Shown here: positions 23,456 to 35,665 of the stretch, in pieces | Position numbering within the stretch: position 1 is the first letter of the stretch | Layout of the letters: every line of letters starts with the position of its first letter | Assembly (NCBI GenBank): GCA_948567375.1 | Contig: OX419760.1 | Location: 62,864,911 to 62,928,910 of the forward strand | Direction: 5' to 3' | DNA from: Lunularia cruciata | Taxonomy: Eukaryota > Streptophyta > Marchantiopsida > Lunulariales > Lunulariaceae | Length of the DNA stretch: 64,000 nucleotides | The notes under the pieces: model-generated | Database searches by the model: none | Seen by the model: only the letters and a program-made list of their open reading frames with translations | Told to the model about the DNA's origin: nothing | Made by a program: the position numbers and the translations under genes

Positions 23456-24996
23456 ATGGCATTACTCAGCCGTCTTGTAACAATCGCCGCAGTTTTCTTG
23501 ACCTTGTTTCTTTCAGCTAGTGCCCAATTGATAGACGCTCCGGAAGTTCAGGAACCATCTGGAAGTGCAGTGGAGTTCTACCAGGATGACTGCCCAAGAG
23601 CGAGAGCAATCGTAGCCCTGTCAGTTGCCAATGCTCTCAGAGTAGACAAGGGCCTGCCAGCAGAACTTCTCCGTTTGCACATCAACGATTGCTTCGTAAG
23701 GGTACGTAAGCAGCAAGTGTTGCCGAATTCGAAGATTGCGTTTCAACATTTAATATTTTCGTCTTCCAGTTTGCTCTCCAGTAGCGCATCAATATTAATG
23801 CGGTTATAAATTGACCACATTTGGATTACTGTACGCATGTACTTAACACGTATGCTGCTTCGAAATTTCAGGGGTGCGATGCTTCTATTCTCTTAGAGTC
23901 AAACCAGACCAATCGGGCCGAGAAAGACGGGGTTGGAAATGCGTATACATTGAGAGGATACGAGTTTCTGGATGAAGTCAAAGCCCAACTAGAAGACGTC
24001 TGTCCTGGAGTTGTGTCTTGTGCAGATCTCATCACCCTCGCAGCTCGGGATGCTATCGCTAATGTAAGTTCTACTTATTGAGAGGGCTAGCATCCGGATT
24101 CTTGCCATGTCGTGAAGTCATGTTTGTTTCCAAAGTAAACCGATTTTAAAAGTCACTGTAGTATAAATGATTGAAGGGTTGGCTTAGTTAGACTTATATC
24201 TCAAGACTCCCTTAGCTTCTGTAATTTATCACGAAGACCTGCTAGGCTCTATATATCTTCTCGTAACCTTGTGCAGATCGGAGGTCCCTCGTGGGGAGTT
24301 GTTTCGGGGCGAAGAGACGGCTTCACTTCTATTGCGTCAGAGACTTGGCGCAATCTGGCACCTCCTTACGCAGACTACTGGTACCTTTTGAACAGATACC
24401 AGAGGAAAGGATTTACAGAGAAGGAGATGATCGTCCTCCAAGGTAATGATTTCAGATCAACTATCAGATATCTCGCTGACTAGAACTTAAATCTATTCAG
24501 CAATATGTAGGAGGCTAAACAAGTACCAGTGGGTTCGATCAGCATAAGAAATGTCCTTAATTCTTTTTCTGATTCGACGCCAACAGGTCGGAACACTATC
24601 GGCGTAGCACAGTGCGGGGTGATCCAATCCCGCCTTTATAACTCCTCTGGTCCCGGTGGAGTTGACCCAACTCTTAATCCAGCATTTGCTGCTGAGCTGA
24701 AAGAGCAGTGTCCGTTCGGAGATGTGATGAATCAGGTGTTCCTGGATCCAACCCTCGGTGGATACAGTTTCGATAGCAATTACTTCAAGAGAGTGGAGGC
24801 AGGTCAGGGAGTTTTAACCTCTGACGCTGCACTTATCACCACGGCAAGTGGTCGTGCTCTTGTTGCGGAGCAAGGTCAATCTCCTCGGGCCCCTTTCTTC
24901 CAAGATTTTGCTGATGCAATGGAGAAGATGAGCAACGTTCAGGTTCTTGTAGCACCCAAAGGGGAAATTAGACGTAATTGTGCGTTCGTCAACTAA
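23456..24996 (+). CDS. Class III peroxidase-like protein lacking both haem histidines
   Basis: Exons 23456-23701, 23872-24063, 24277-24442 and 24587-24996 join to 337 residues, a normal length, with introns in the three classical class III positions (phases 0, 0, 1). Residues 1-23 form a signal peptide, so the product should be secreted to the wall or vacuole. All eight disulphide cysteines are present, as are catalytic Arg73, the distal Ca site (D..V.G.D.S in DCFVRGCDAS), GGPSW and the FDSNYF block. The distal motif, however, reads RLHINDC instead of RLHFHDC (Asn77, codon 23684-23686), and the proximal motif reads GRNTIG instead of GAHTIG (Asn204, codon 24592-24594). Peroxidase chemistry and normal haem ligation should therefore be lost. 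Frames and splice sites are otherwise intact, so it may be a pseudo-enzyme. An in-frame ATG at 23294 is possible but would bury the signal peptide. Confidence 0.88.
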
Positions 24997-27090
24997 ACAA
25001 ATCTGACCGATTAGAGCTTGTACTCGGTCCTGAGATGTAATTACATTCCGTCACCCACCAATCCTTACATTTTGAATCCTGAGACCGGATAACTCCGAAG
25101 AGTCCGCAAGGGTGCCCATCAATCGCATGATCCTGAGATCTTGATTTTGCCAACTCTGCACTGTAGAGAACTTATCTGAATGTAAGAACTGCAGATATCT
25201 GGCAACAAATAGCAAATGCCCTTGTAAAAAGCAGCTATTAGATAGTTTGGGCTGTTGGTGATTGGACTTGCAGGTCATGACCTTGGACATTTCAATTACC
25301 AACAACCTTCAAGTAGACTCATTTTCCACTTCAGATTTCTCACAAGTGGTGTTCCGATGTCCGAAGGACTGAACACATGCTTGGTACCGTGCTTACATAT
25401 GAACTTCAAAGTTTGTGCAAACATGAAATCTCGTTTCGCTGAAGTGTAAGATTGCAAGTATTCAAAGCTTATCCTTCTTATAAAGTTTAATCAACTGGCT
25501 CGAGGTTCGATAACTTACTCTAGTTCGATCTATTTTTCAAAATGGAATGTCGGTCATACTAGGCAGAATGGGTCTGTTCTGGCCTCCTATTTCCTCTCAA
25601 CCTTGAAGTGAACTTCCGATTTTGCTTCTCAATCACACATAACGCCGAAACAAAGCATGAGAATTTTCAGCCACTTGTTGTTGGGCCCGTTAACACTGTG
25701 CGAACCTACTTACCACAAATCTGAATTGTAGTCCAAAAGCACGGAGTCTAGAGTAAGTTTCTTGAGAAGTGCATATTTCACGTCGAAAACTCGAAACGAA
25801 ACAGTGGTGAATGAGATGCACGAATGCAAGTGTAAACCATTACCTGCAGATTTTCTTGTTTTATCTAGATACTTAGATAGATGTAAATGGAAGGATCTGG
25901 TAGTGGAAAATCATCGCAGTTAAGTGCGCAACGTATGTATCTCAGGACATATCAGTCATTTTAAGATGGATCCAAATAAGAGCTTATTATGATAACTGAA
26001 TTTTCTGCAAATCTATTGTCTTCTCATATAGAACAACAGCAAACATACATTATTCGACATCATTCGACACCAGAAAAATTTATGTTGTAGATTCCAAATG
26101 ATCTCATGTTCTATAATATTATATTTGATTCCTGTAACAGAAATTGTCGCCAGAATTCGTCACAAGTGCCTATAACGTGGAGAGATACTCTACAGTAACT
26201 GTCACAAAACTTGTTAACATGATATTACAAGGTTTAAGATAGCTTTGATGTTTATGCTTTGAGCTTTACTGTCATTAGACATGATATGGTCTAAAACTAC
26301 AGATGAATCATGTAATTATCAGACTATATAAATTTCAGTAAGTTTTTCATAAATTACAATCACTTGAGAAATGAAGATTAGAAGCTTTAATATAGCTTTG
26401 ATGTTTATGTTTTGAACTTTACTGTCATTAGACATGATACATAGTCTAAAACTACAAAATCATGTAATTATCACACACCATAAACATTACCACACACTTT
26501 CAATAAGTTTTCATAAACTACCAAAATTTAGCACTACACCTATAAAGCTATCGAGCTCCATTAAAGAAAAATGTTTTCAACCTCAATTCAAACCTCGCCT
26601 CTCCCAAACCTAAATAGTTTTGCGTGACTCAGTGGAATATCATTGAGGATTTGGTTCTCTAATCACTGAGGGTTAGGCATGACACTAACAGGGTGAAAGT
26701 GTCGAGACATGATTCGTTAAATTTGTCGTGCGATTAAACAGTAGTAGGAAAAGAAACGTAGAAGTACAACACATACAACCCAGTTCTCAGACGACAGGCA
26801 AAAGTTTCCGTCGCCGAAGACAAACCCCGTCCCAAAACCAGTTTCCCCGGGCACATCAGAGGTGCTTTTCGGCTAGTTTTGCACTCCGATCACTTCTTTG
26901 TCACTGAGGGTTTAGGTTTTGTCGGCGAATCCATCTTTACCCAACCCAATTGTAGTGCCCTAATCCGTCAGGCGACCAACTCGCTAGGATTTGGAAGCGG
27001 AGTCTTCGCTCCAGCGAAAGGGGTTTAGGCACTGGGAAGTCCAGCAGAGGAGAAAGATTGCAATTCTCTTCTCGACGAAATTGAACCTCC
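24997..27090. other. Intergenic between peroxidase and NOP9-like gene
   Basis: No gene seen. It holds the 153-bp-period duplication at 26230-26530 and, from about 26800, the GC-richer promoter and 5' leader of the downstream gene. Confidence 0.5.
26230..26530 (+). repeat. Diverged tandem duplication, period about 153 bp
   Basis: The blocks tagctttgatgtttatg, ttactgtcattagacatgat and aatcatgtaattatca recur in the same order. The first block starts near 26240 and its partner near 26393. The copies differ by several substitutions and short indels. Confidence 0.75.
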
Positions 27091-27105
27091 ATGGGATGGG
27101 GCTAA
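27091..27105 (+). promoter_or_regulatory. Four-codon uORF overlapping the NOP9-like start
   Basis: The first ATG of the leader (27091) opens a four-codon frame ending TAA at 27103-27105. It overlaps the main ATG at 27096 in another frame. No other ATG is seen in the roughly 200 bp upstream. Ribosomes would have to scan past it, which could dampen translation; this is inference. Confidence 0.45.
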
Positions 27106-30100
27106 GCAGGAAGAGAGCAGAAGCAGAGTTCTCGCCCATTATGAAGAAGAGGCAAAAGAGTTCCGGGGGTGGCCGAGGGGGTGGGGCACGAGGGAGAGGA
27201 GGAGGTAGAGGTGGGGAAAAGCGCCGAACAACTCGTTATGATGAGGAAGAGGAGCAGCATGGTGAAGAATTCCAAGCTTGGAAATCGGAAGAAGGAGGAG
27301 AAGGGTTGAGCTTATCGAGGAAACGGTTAGATCCTTCGACGAAGAGCTACTTTTTGGAGATTGCAGCGCTGGTGAAAGATGGAGGGAATGAGGAAGAGAG
27401 GGAGAATATTTGCGTTAGTGCATTGGAGGAAACTAAAGGACAGGAATTGCAGTTGGCCTGCGATCCTGGTTGCGGCAGGGTTTTGGAAACTTTACTTAGT
27501 TACTGTGATGTCTCTCACATTGTTCAGTTCCTCCAGCGTTGTAGCTCTGTCTCGGTTAGTATGGCTGTAGATCCCGGAGCATCTCACAGTGTGGAGGGGG
27601 CATTAAAGTCTGTTGCGAGAGCTTTGATTGATGATACCGCCCATTCGGCGGATTGGTTTCCGCTACTTGAGTCCACCCTGTCCAATATTTGCCAGGTATT
27701 TTGAGGCACTGAAATGTTAATTCAATTTTATCGTTCTACCGGTGGATACTAGTTGTGTATGTCTCATGCACGAGAATCCGTAGGTGAATTGGCATACGCC
27801 GAGAGCAAACTTACTTTGTCAATCTGGGTAGGGTTTAGGGGTTACGCAGAATCGCTAGATTTGAAGAATTTCGTACGAGCTCCTCTTCTGCTGCCCTGAA
27901 AATTGGCATTATCATCAGTAAACTCTAATTGATCTTGCATGGAATGGGGGTCAGCGAGAGAGTGGAATTTGACCGCAATTAAGACTATTTCGTTGGTCGA
28001 TGTAAGTCGTTCCGAGGCCTGGCGGGGTGTATACGCAAGTAAGGATTAAGGGGCAGAGTGGTTTAAGTAGAATAACATGGTTTAAGAGTCTGTGGAGGTT
28101 TTTATTCTCCTGTTTCATGAATTTCGATTATCATCTTAACTTGCAAGAAAATTCATAAAATGTGGAAATAATGAATTTAACCATGAAAAGCTGGATTGCG
28201 TCAGTTGTGATTAGTCTTCTTCGGGCTTGGAGGAAGCCGTACTTCATTTAAAGGCATGTAATTTTTCGAATTGGCAACAATGCAGGAACTCGGTGCTCAG
28301 GCTGTGGATGTCATGTGCAACCGATATGGATCACACGTGTTTCGCTGCCTTCTGTCTCTTCTGAGTGGCGAAACGGCCGACCTCCTTGATCAAGTAAAGG
28401 GAGGTGCAAAGCAAACGAGGAATCTTGGTAATAAGCTTGGATCGTTTCGGTCTAAGGACGTCATGCGGCCGAAAGGACTTGCGTTCCCCAAGCTACTCAA
28501 GAATTTAGTGAGAACAATTTTGCACAGCTCGAAAGGAAGCATGGCACAGGTGCGAGCTGATATGTCTGGAGGTCCAGTACTGCAGGTACACCTACCTGGT
28601 GATTATGAACGTCATATGTCACATAAGCTCAGGTTTCATGTACCTCTGTTCCTGTTCAGTCCCTCACGTTCCGAGTCATTTGGTCACCTATAAAGTGAGA
28701 TTTAAACACGCTGGCCCAGTAGAAGTATAGGTTGGAGAAGCACATTACGAACTTGTACGCGCTATCAAGTTCTTACGGATCTCGGTGGACACAGTAGCCT
28801 GCACTTCGAGTAAATTAATAATATCTGAAAATTACAAGCAGAAACATTGCAACGTTTGTTGGTGTCACGTTAGCACAGTCTAAGAGGGAACCAGATGATC
28901 ACTACTTATGGCAGCAAGCAGCAGTGCATAGGTCTTGGCCGAACGTATCCCAACCTCTTTTTACCTTCACAGTGTCTAACAATGTGTTGTCAACAGGGGC
29001 TATTAAAGGCGCTGCAAGGGAACCAGGAGGCAATCACACAGGCTGTTGCAGGAATTCTAGATTGCGAAATGGACAGCAAAACCAAAGAGGGTTCTGTTTT
29101 GGAGAACGCACCTGTAGAAGACATTGTATCAGCAATGGAAGATCGCAGTAGCAGCCACCTTATGGAGGTAATTCCTGAATTCACTTTTGTAACCCTCCAC
29201 GTACCGCTGCGAAGAATGTTCTTAGTGAGCTGGTTAATGATCAGTTATATGCCGTATCGAACGTTAGAGGTTATGCAGAGAGACAAAGTTTGTACCTTCA
29301 CATCTGCTTATTGAAGGACCGGGAAAATGTACGTCCATCTCGTTACACATGAACAATCGTTGCGACTCACTTCAGTAGGCACAGAGGTCTCGTTTGAAAT
29401 GCACGATTCTCGAGTGTTTTTGCTAGAGTTTCAATTGCCACCAGCCAGCCCCTCTAGTTGTTTGTTAGGTTGACAGATATCTGATCAAGGAGTGACAGAT
29501 ATGCTCATACTGATTATTTACTGCTTCCATGTGTGGTACCTGGCCCACCCATACTGTTCTACATGTGCTGATACAGGTCATCATTCAAAGTGCACCAAAT
29601 CCTCTATACGTGGAGATATTTCAAAGATTCTTTAGGAAGCGGTTGTTAAAACTCTCTCTCCATCCGTCCGCCAATTTTGTCGTCCAAGTGCTGATTTCGT
29701 GTGCCAGACATGAAGGGCAGGTATGTTTATGAATCAGTGACTTACATGCATCCATAGGATTCAATGCCAGAGGATTACTAGTGCAGACCATCAGCATATT
29801 CCTGGAAATAAATCATTGTTCTCACAGAATATACATAGGGCGGTTGTCGTCTGATATTCAAGTTGGTCATCCTTGGCACTATACTATGACAGATCAACAT
29901 GATCTTCGACGAACTGGAAGGGAACTTTACTGACATCATCTTTGAGAAGCGAGCCGGTGTTCTCGCGGCTTTGCTGTCTGCCTGTGGCCGTTTTCACACC
30001 AAGCAACGAGAGGTATGCGCCGTACTGAAGTTTTTAATAATAAGTACCCTTCCAGTTTCCGGTAGGAGCAATCTTGACCCTGCTGGACTCACCCCTTCCC

Positions 30101-32058
30101 CCCCCCCCCCCCCCCCCCTGGGTGGCATGTCAACGTACCTTAACATGTCAGGGTTAGACAGCAAATTGGTTGAACAGTGGTGTTATGTCAAGATATTCGT
30201 GCTAATGCATTTTATCCCGTCTACACACCTTGAGTGCGCTCTTTCTCGATGAGCAAGGTAATCAGCTGTTTCATTTGTTCACTTCACTAATTCTACTCAA
30301 GACAAACTTTCGTGGGCAGGCATGTAGAGCGCTTGCTGTTGCGATAAATTCGAACAAGGCATCTCCAGTTGACATCGTACCGCGTCTGCTACACCTCGAG
30401 AGTGCGAAGAACGGAGCATTTCCGCCGGACTTGGACTCCTTATCTGACAACAAGATGTCTGTTATCGGCTCCGTCATTTTGCAAACAATTTTGACATTCC
30501 CTAAGGTAGGAATGTCCCATCCATCACCATTATCGTCTTTCTTTCTCGCTGATCTCGCTAGAATGATTAAGCGTAATTTGCCAAACACAGTATAGTAATG
30601 AGGTGAGATTGTGGTATAATATTGTGGTGACTGAATGTGGTCTGTGTATACTGGGTAGAGTCGTGCAGGAGTGCAGTCAGCAGTTCTGTTCAAGCATTGC
30701 TGCTCTTGAAGCTGTCAGCCTACTGCACGCTGTGAGAGATCAGAGCGGAAGTCGTGTTTTGGAAGCATTTCTCGAATCGTCTGCCGCTCCTCCAAAACAC
30801 AAGCACCGGATTATAGCGAAGTAAGCAGAGGCTATCGTGTCCCGTTCTTGGCTTACTTCCTGCGCTTGCTCACGTTTTTCAGTCCCGCGGGAGTGCATCA
30901 AGATTTCAATCTGAGGATACACTAGAGCTAGTAGTCGGTTCTCTTTATGACTTTCGGTAAACCATAGGAAACAATACTGTACTTTTATCCTGTTTTTCCT
31001 GATCGATTTTGATCAAACAGCTGATTCAGTTCAAATCTATGTTAGGTTCGAGGGCCACTTTGCCGAGTTGGCACTCCATCCTATCAGCTGCTTCACAGTG
31101 GAAAAGTGTTATACAGCAGCGGATATCAAGCTGAAAGAGAAAATTGCCGCCGAGTTGGTGACAGTGCAGGCGGAATTGACGAAGAGTCGGCACGGGGCCC
31201 GCATATCAAGGCGGTGTGATATCATCGGGTAAGTCTTGACATCAACTGTTTGGCCATGAACTACGTCTGCCCAAGCACGCAACACATCATAATAGCACGG
31301 CATGATTACTTCGCTTCTCAAGTCTATGCTGTAGTCGAGAGTCCTAAACTGTGTCCTACATTACATCATGTATTCTTGTGATTATTTCACCCGAGGTAGT
31401 GACTTAACGATAACGAAAGGCTGGTTTGATAATGTGTAATTGTTAAAAAGAATTGTGACCAGGTCACATCATGCATTTTGTATTCTTTTGATTATCGCTC
31501 TCATAGGTACCGTGCTTAGGACAAGTATTTTAGTGGACAATGTTGACTAGTCCACAGGTGATTTCGAAAAAACTTACTTAAATGCTTCCTATTTATCTCT
31601 AATTTCTTTGTCTATTGTTGGTTGAACTTACTAACAGGTACACTAAAAGGCCAGAGCAATGGCGAACAAAAGAGAGCACAAAGCAAACGACTCAGAAAGC
31701 TTTTGCAGAGTTGTTTAGTTCGGTCTCTGAGGTAGAGCAACCAGATGAACAGGACGAAGTCAAAGTGGAAATTGCACCCCAAAAGGTGGACAAGGACCGC
31801 AAATCAACTAAGCCGAAGATCTCTCAAAACGACCTCGACTTGGAAGGACCTATGGCCCAACTTGGTTTTAGTTTTGCGAAGCGGAAGGAAGACCTAGTCC
31901 CCTTAGGCGGCAGAGATCTTGAGAAGGATGATACTGGGAACGGCAGCTCAGTTGGAGCGAAGAAAGTGGATAAACCTACTGATGACATAGATCGTCTTTT
32001 TGGTAGGAAAAATAAAGAGAAGAAGTCCAAAAAACGGAAACATTCGTCCGACCAATAA
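27096..32058 (+). CDS. NOP9-like nucleolar pumilio-repeat protein (APUM23 type)
   Basis: Nine exons: 27096-27695, 28286-28585, 28997-29167, 29577-29720, 29893-30012, 30320-30505, 30669-30820, 31046-31228 and 31638-32058, giving 758 residues, similar to plant APUM23. The N-terminus has a Gly/Arg box (about residues 23-39), then the KRLDP-x-TKSYF-EIA and NALEET-like blocks of this family. Degenerate PUF repeats follow: GSHVFRCLL, SSHLMEV, SANFVVQVL and GSRVLEAFL. The C-terminus has the YTKRPEQW block and a lysine-rich nucleolar signal (KKSKKRK). Family members bind pre-rRNA and act in 18S rRNA maturation in the nucleolus. All junctions keep frame with GT-AG borders; exon 7 could instead start at 30681. 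The frame is open upstream to 26991 without an ATG, so 27096 was chosen. Confidence 0.9.
30099..30118 (+). repeat. Intronic C20 homopolymer
   Basis: A run of 20 cytosines in intron 5 (30013-30319) of the NOP9-like gene. The length may be inaccurate because of sequencing. It could form a G-quadruplex on the minus strand. Confidence 0.9.
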
Positions 32059-33594
32059 AATGTGAATGACGAGGCCGAGCGGTTCTCTTTCTACCACCCT
32101 AAGGCGCTTCTTAAGTCCCCGGCACTTGTCGTTAACGTTTTCTGCTACTTTGCTGTGTTATGACCAATTATAAATCTCATGAGCTTGCTGTGCCCGTCCT
32201 GGGTTTCACAATTGTTTCGTCTGCTTCTTCAAAGGAGGAATTTACTTCGAGATCACCCACTGCACGCACTGAGAACTGAGACTGGGTTTTACAGAGTCCG
32301 TGATAGAGAAATGGAACCGTCTTGTTACTTCAGCTGGCTAATGTTTGGTGCTTTGTCCTCGCGCCATTGCAAAGTGCTGGAGAGGTATCAGGCAAGGGGT
32401 AACGACGTTGCTAGCACTTTCACTCACCGTTTGCATTGTGGTCAATAGTGACAGTCGCCGTGGAGTGCGACATTCTGTTGGGTAGTCCGCTGACACGTGG
32501 GTGAGCTTTCTGCAAACCTGCAGTAAAGTGCCAGAGAAAACGTTAGTGGTCCGCGTAGCTCTTGTAAGCGAGAAGTAGATGCTTTTTCGTACTTCAGAGT
32601 TTCTCGTGCCAGTTCTCTAGCGGCTACATAAGACAGGCAGTTTTCGGTGGTCCGTTTGTGATTGCAGAAGCAGGGTAGGCTTTTGATAAAAGCCCAGACC
32701 ATGGTTTGATACTTTTCCATTGCCAGGAAACAACAAAATTTTACGAAATGAAACACGAGTTTGCAACCCAAATTTGACGCAAGTGCACCGGGGATTTAGT
32801 TGAGGGGCCAGCTTGACATCTGTTCTAGAGAGAAGACCCATCCATCTACTGCAAAGTGTTTAGGCACAGGATGCCGACTCCGGAACGAGAATTTGACAGT
32901 TGTGTAAGTTCTGATTCCACAAAGTAGCTCCAAGATGGACTTGAAAATGAGACCACGGTTCCAGCTGAGTTTGCCAATCTGGTGGAGTCGCCGATCATTA
33001 GAATGTTGCGTACTTCACTCGGAATGTTTTCCCCCTCCATATTGAATCTGAATTCGGACAAACTCTATTAGATTTTAAACGACATTGATCAGGTGATGAC
33101 AGTGTCGAGGCATGTGGACATTCATGATAACAGCTGATACTAGTGTACTAAAGTCTGTTATTTCCTCGAATCTTAAACAGATCTGGACATGTCAGATTTG
33201 ATGACATTCAACGGGGACCGGTTGCTTCGTTGCTCAGAAAAGTTTTGCTGAAAAGCCACGAGACGCCAAAATGCAGAGCATTGTGTCCTCACTGTCAGCG
33301 CGGCTTTCACCGTGTCCGGCCGCCCTCGGTATCTCGTTCGAGGACAGGATCTCTTCAAATGTTGCTGCCGCCATATCAGCCGATCAGAATGTTTGTGTAC
33401 TGACTCTCATGGACTTGCGCTAAAAATTTAGCTTGCTCCACCCAGGAAAGGTGGGGATAGCGGAGCACCGCAAACTACTATCATTTCTACGTCGCACCTC
33501 AGAGAGATCTCACAGCCACTGAGGCCATGGTTATTCCATCGCATCTTTATGACAATTGGGGCTTAGCCCCATGTTACCATTTTTGTCTCTCCCT

Positions 33595-33645
33595 TGTACG
33601 GCTTGATGGGGCCTTCCCATCCTTCGTTTTCCCTACGCGGTCGCC
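33595..33645 (+). repeat. Dispersed 50-bp motif, copy 4
   Basis: Close match to 13295-13345: ttgtacggcttgatggggcc, ttcccatccttc, acgcggtcgcc. It is preceded by a block (gttaccatttttgtctctccc) like the one before the 9888 copy. Confidence 0.7.
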
Positions 33646-34437
33646 TTCTTCCTTTATGACAATCAATTCAAGCGCAAAGGACAACATTGGATGCCCTCGA
33701 TTTCTTTGCTCAGAAGATGGTCTCTCAAGAGTCTTTCAAACTTCGGACCTCCTTTCCATAATTTCCATTCAGACCTCGCCACTGCATTTTACATTGAAAC
33801 AGCGAATAAGACAACTGGTGGTAACTCACTACGAACTTCTCCACTCTACTTCATCGCGGTTCTCCAAAAATGTACATTCGACCCACAAAAGCACATCCGA
33901 CGGTTTTCTGCCATAGGCAGAACCATCCATTCCAGTACCAGACCACGAGACGCTGATTTACCCTACCTTCGAGTACTGTACCAATTGGTCTCTTGTCTGA
34001 GGCCTGATGTCTGGGAAATAGGCCGATGAAATATGTCTTGGCGATGGATGAAAAGGCTGGTTTGTGTCTGTTTCTCTGCATGAATGGGAAGAGAAACTGA
34101 ATCATCATCTGTGGTGAAAAGGTGAGGTGTTGGAGTTCTGATCATACCACGTGTAGATGAACTTGCCAATGAGAAGCCCCACAATAAAAGAAGAAATGTG
34201 AGGTGTTAGACCAACCATGCAGACGCCACCTGCCTCTCTCTAAACGCTCCCATGGTCCTGGATTTGTGGTTGTCTCTTCTAATCTTACCGTAGCACATAG
34301 CCCGAGGCAGTTTACCTCGAATTTGGCTCTTGTGCTTAGAAGAGCCGGATTTCCGACTTCCGTAGCCTCGCTTATCATATTGTATTCAAGTGTGAAAGAA
34401 GTTGAGTGTCCACTCTTTGTCAATTAGAGTTTCAACG

Positions 34438-34481
34438 AATCCTCGTACTCCTTATGTTCTCAGAGTAAGAGTACGAGGATT
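34438..34481. repeat. 13-bp perfect inverted repeat, 18-nt loop
   Basis: Arms 34438-34450 (AATCCTCGTACTC) and 34469-34481 are perfect complements. It could form a hairpin. No T-tract or gene end adjoins it, so it was not called a terminator. Confidence 0.8.
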
Positions 34482-35151
34482 GGATGTGTGGCAGATATGC
34501 ATTTACACTCTAATCATGTTCTTCAGTCTGTTAAGCCGCAACTCGAGTCGACCGATGTTTGTTTATTGCAATGGGTTAGGAAGATCAAGATCGAGACTCT
34601 CAGGTATCGAACTTCTAATAAGTGTAAGATTCTTCTCTTATCCACATGGTGAATCTCTGTGCCTAATATGTATGATGATTCATGTAGTTGATGATGTAAA
34701 AGCTTCCATCTAATCCGTATTATGTTTCGAGTCTCATGTAGAATAGATAGGAACAATCAGTAATTTATTGAACTGTTAGACGTAACCATACCCACTTGAA
34801 TACAAGATCGATCGCATACAATTTTCTACCGATGTAATCAAGTTTTCCATTTAACCGAGGCTTCCCCGATTGTTGTTATTTTTTGACCTCTTACTCATTT
34901 CGAAATAATGAACAGTCTTAACTCTACAATCCTATCATAACTAATCGAACAGTTAATAGTAATCTACAGCATACACTGGAAACGATAAGCTATCTATATA
35001 AGCACAAAGTTACATGTCTATTGAAGGTCTTCCCGAGTTCGTGCTTGATGTCGTGTAGACAGAACGGGAACAGATGTCTGTTCTGATGGAACACCGTAGT
35101 TACTTCGACGGTTGGGTTATAATGCAAGAGCATACTCGTTTGCTTACTGTG

Positions 35152-35665
35152 TGAAGTACAGGACATGTACCGAGACACAGGAGTAGATCATGATCTAAGA
35201 GGCAGACTCTCACGAAAGCGTAGGACATGTACCGAAACACGGACATGGATCACAGTCACACTGGATCATGATCTAAGAGCCAGTCGACGATAAGTGTAGG
35301 GCATGTACAGAGACATAGAACTGGATCGTGATTTAAGGGACACGAAAGTGAAGCATAACGAGAGAGCAGAGTCAACGATAGGAGGAAGACAGGTACCAAG
35401 ACACAGTAATTTAGCATGATGAGAGTTCAGAGTCGACGATAAGTGTAGGGCATGTACAGAGACACAGAACTGGATCATGATCCAAGAGACACGAAAGTGA
35501 AGCATAACGAGAGAGCAGCTCAACGATAAGTGGACGACATGTACCAAGACACAGAAAGTTAGCGTGATGAGAGATCAGGCTTAACGCTAAGTGGAGGCCA
35601 TGTAACGAGAGGGGGAGAGAGAGGAGACTCGGGGATAAGTGGAGGGCATGTATCGGAAGAGAGAA
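35152..35665 (+). repeat. Minisatellite, about eight irregular units
   Basis: The core rGGACATGTACCGAGACACAG and a spacer gacgataagtg recur at about 35160, 35221, 35298, 35383, 35447, 35536, 35595 and 35641. Two adjacent units (about 35298-35445) recur as a pair at 35447-35594, a higher-order repeat of about 148 bp. It lies some 1.3 kb upstream of the MIPS start. Confidence 0.85.

Larger units (their letters stand above)
32059..35151. other. Intergenic between NOP9-like gene and minisatellite
   Basis: Balanced composition with many short frames (60-130 codons) on both strands, none with a recognisable motif. It contains the dispersed motif at 33595-33645 and a hairpin at 34438-34481. Confidence 0.5.

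Noticed and set aside
26991-27095. N-terminal extension of the NOP9-like protein from 26991
   Set aside because: The frame is open but begins at TTG, not ATG; the first in-frame ATG is 27096.
33527-34029. 129- and 112-codon overlapping frames
   Set aside because: They overlap in different phases and include a dispersed repeat motif; no domain.
34438-34481. Hairpin as a terminator or miRNA precursor
   Set aside because: The 13-bp stem is too short for a plant miRNA and there is no gene end or T-run.
35152-35665. CRISPR array
   Set aside because: Irregular units, diverged repeats and a eukaryotic context; it is a minisatellite.
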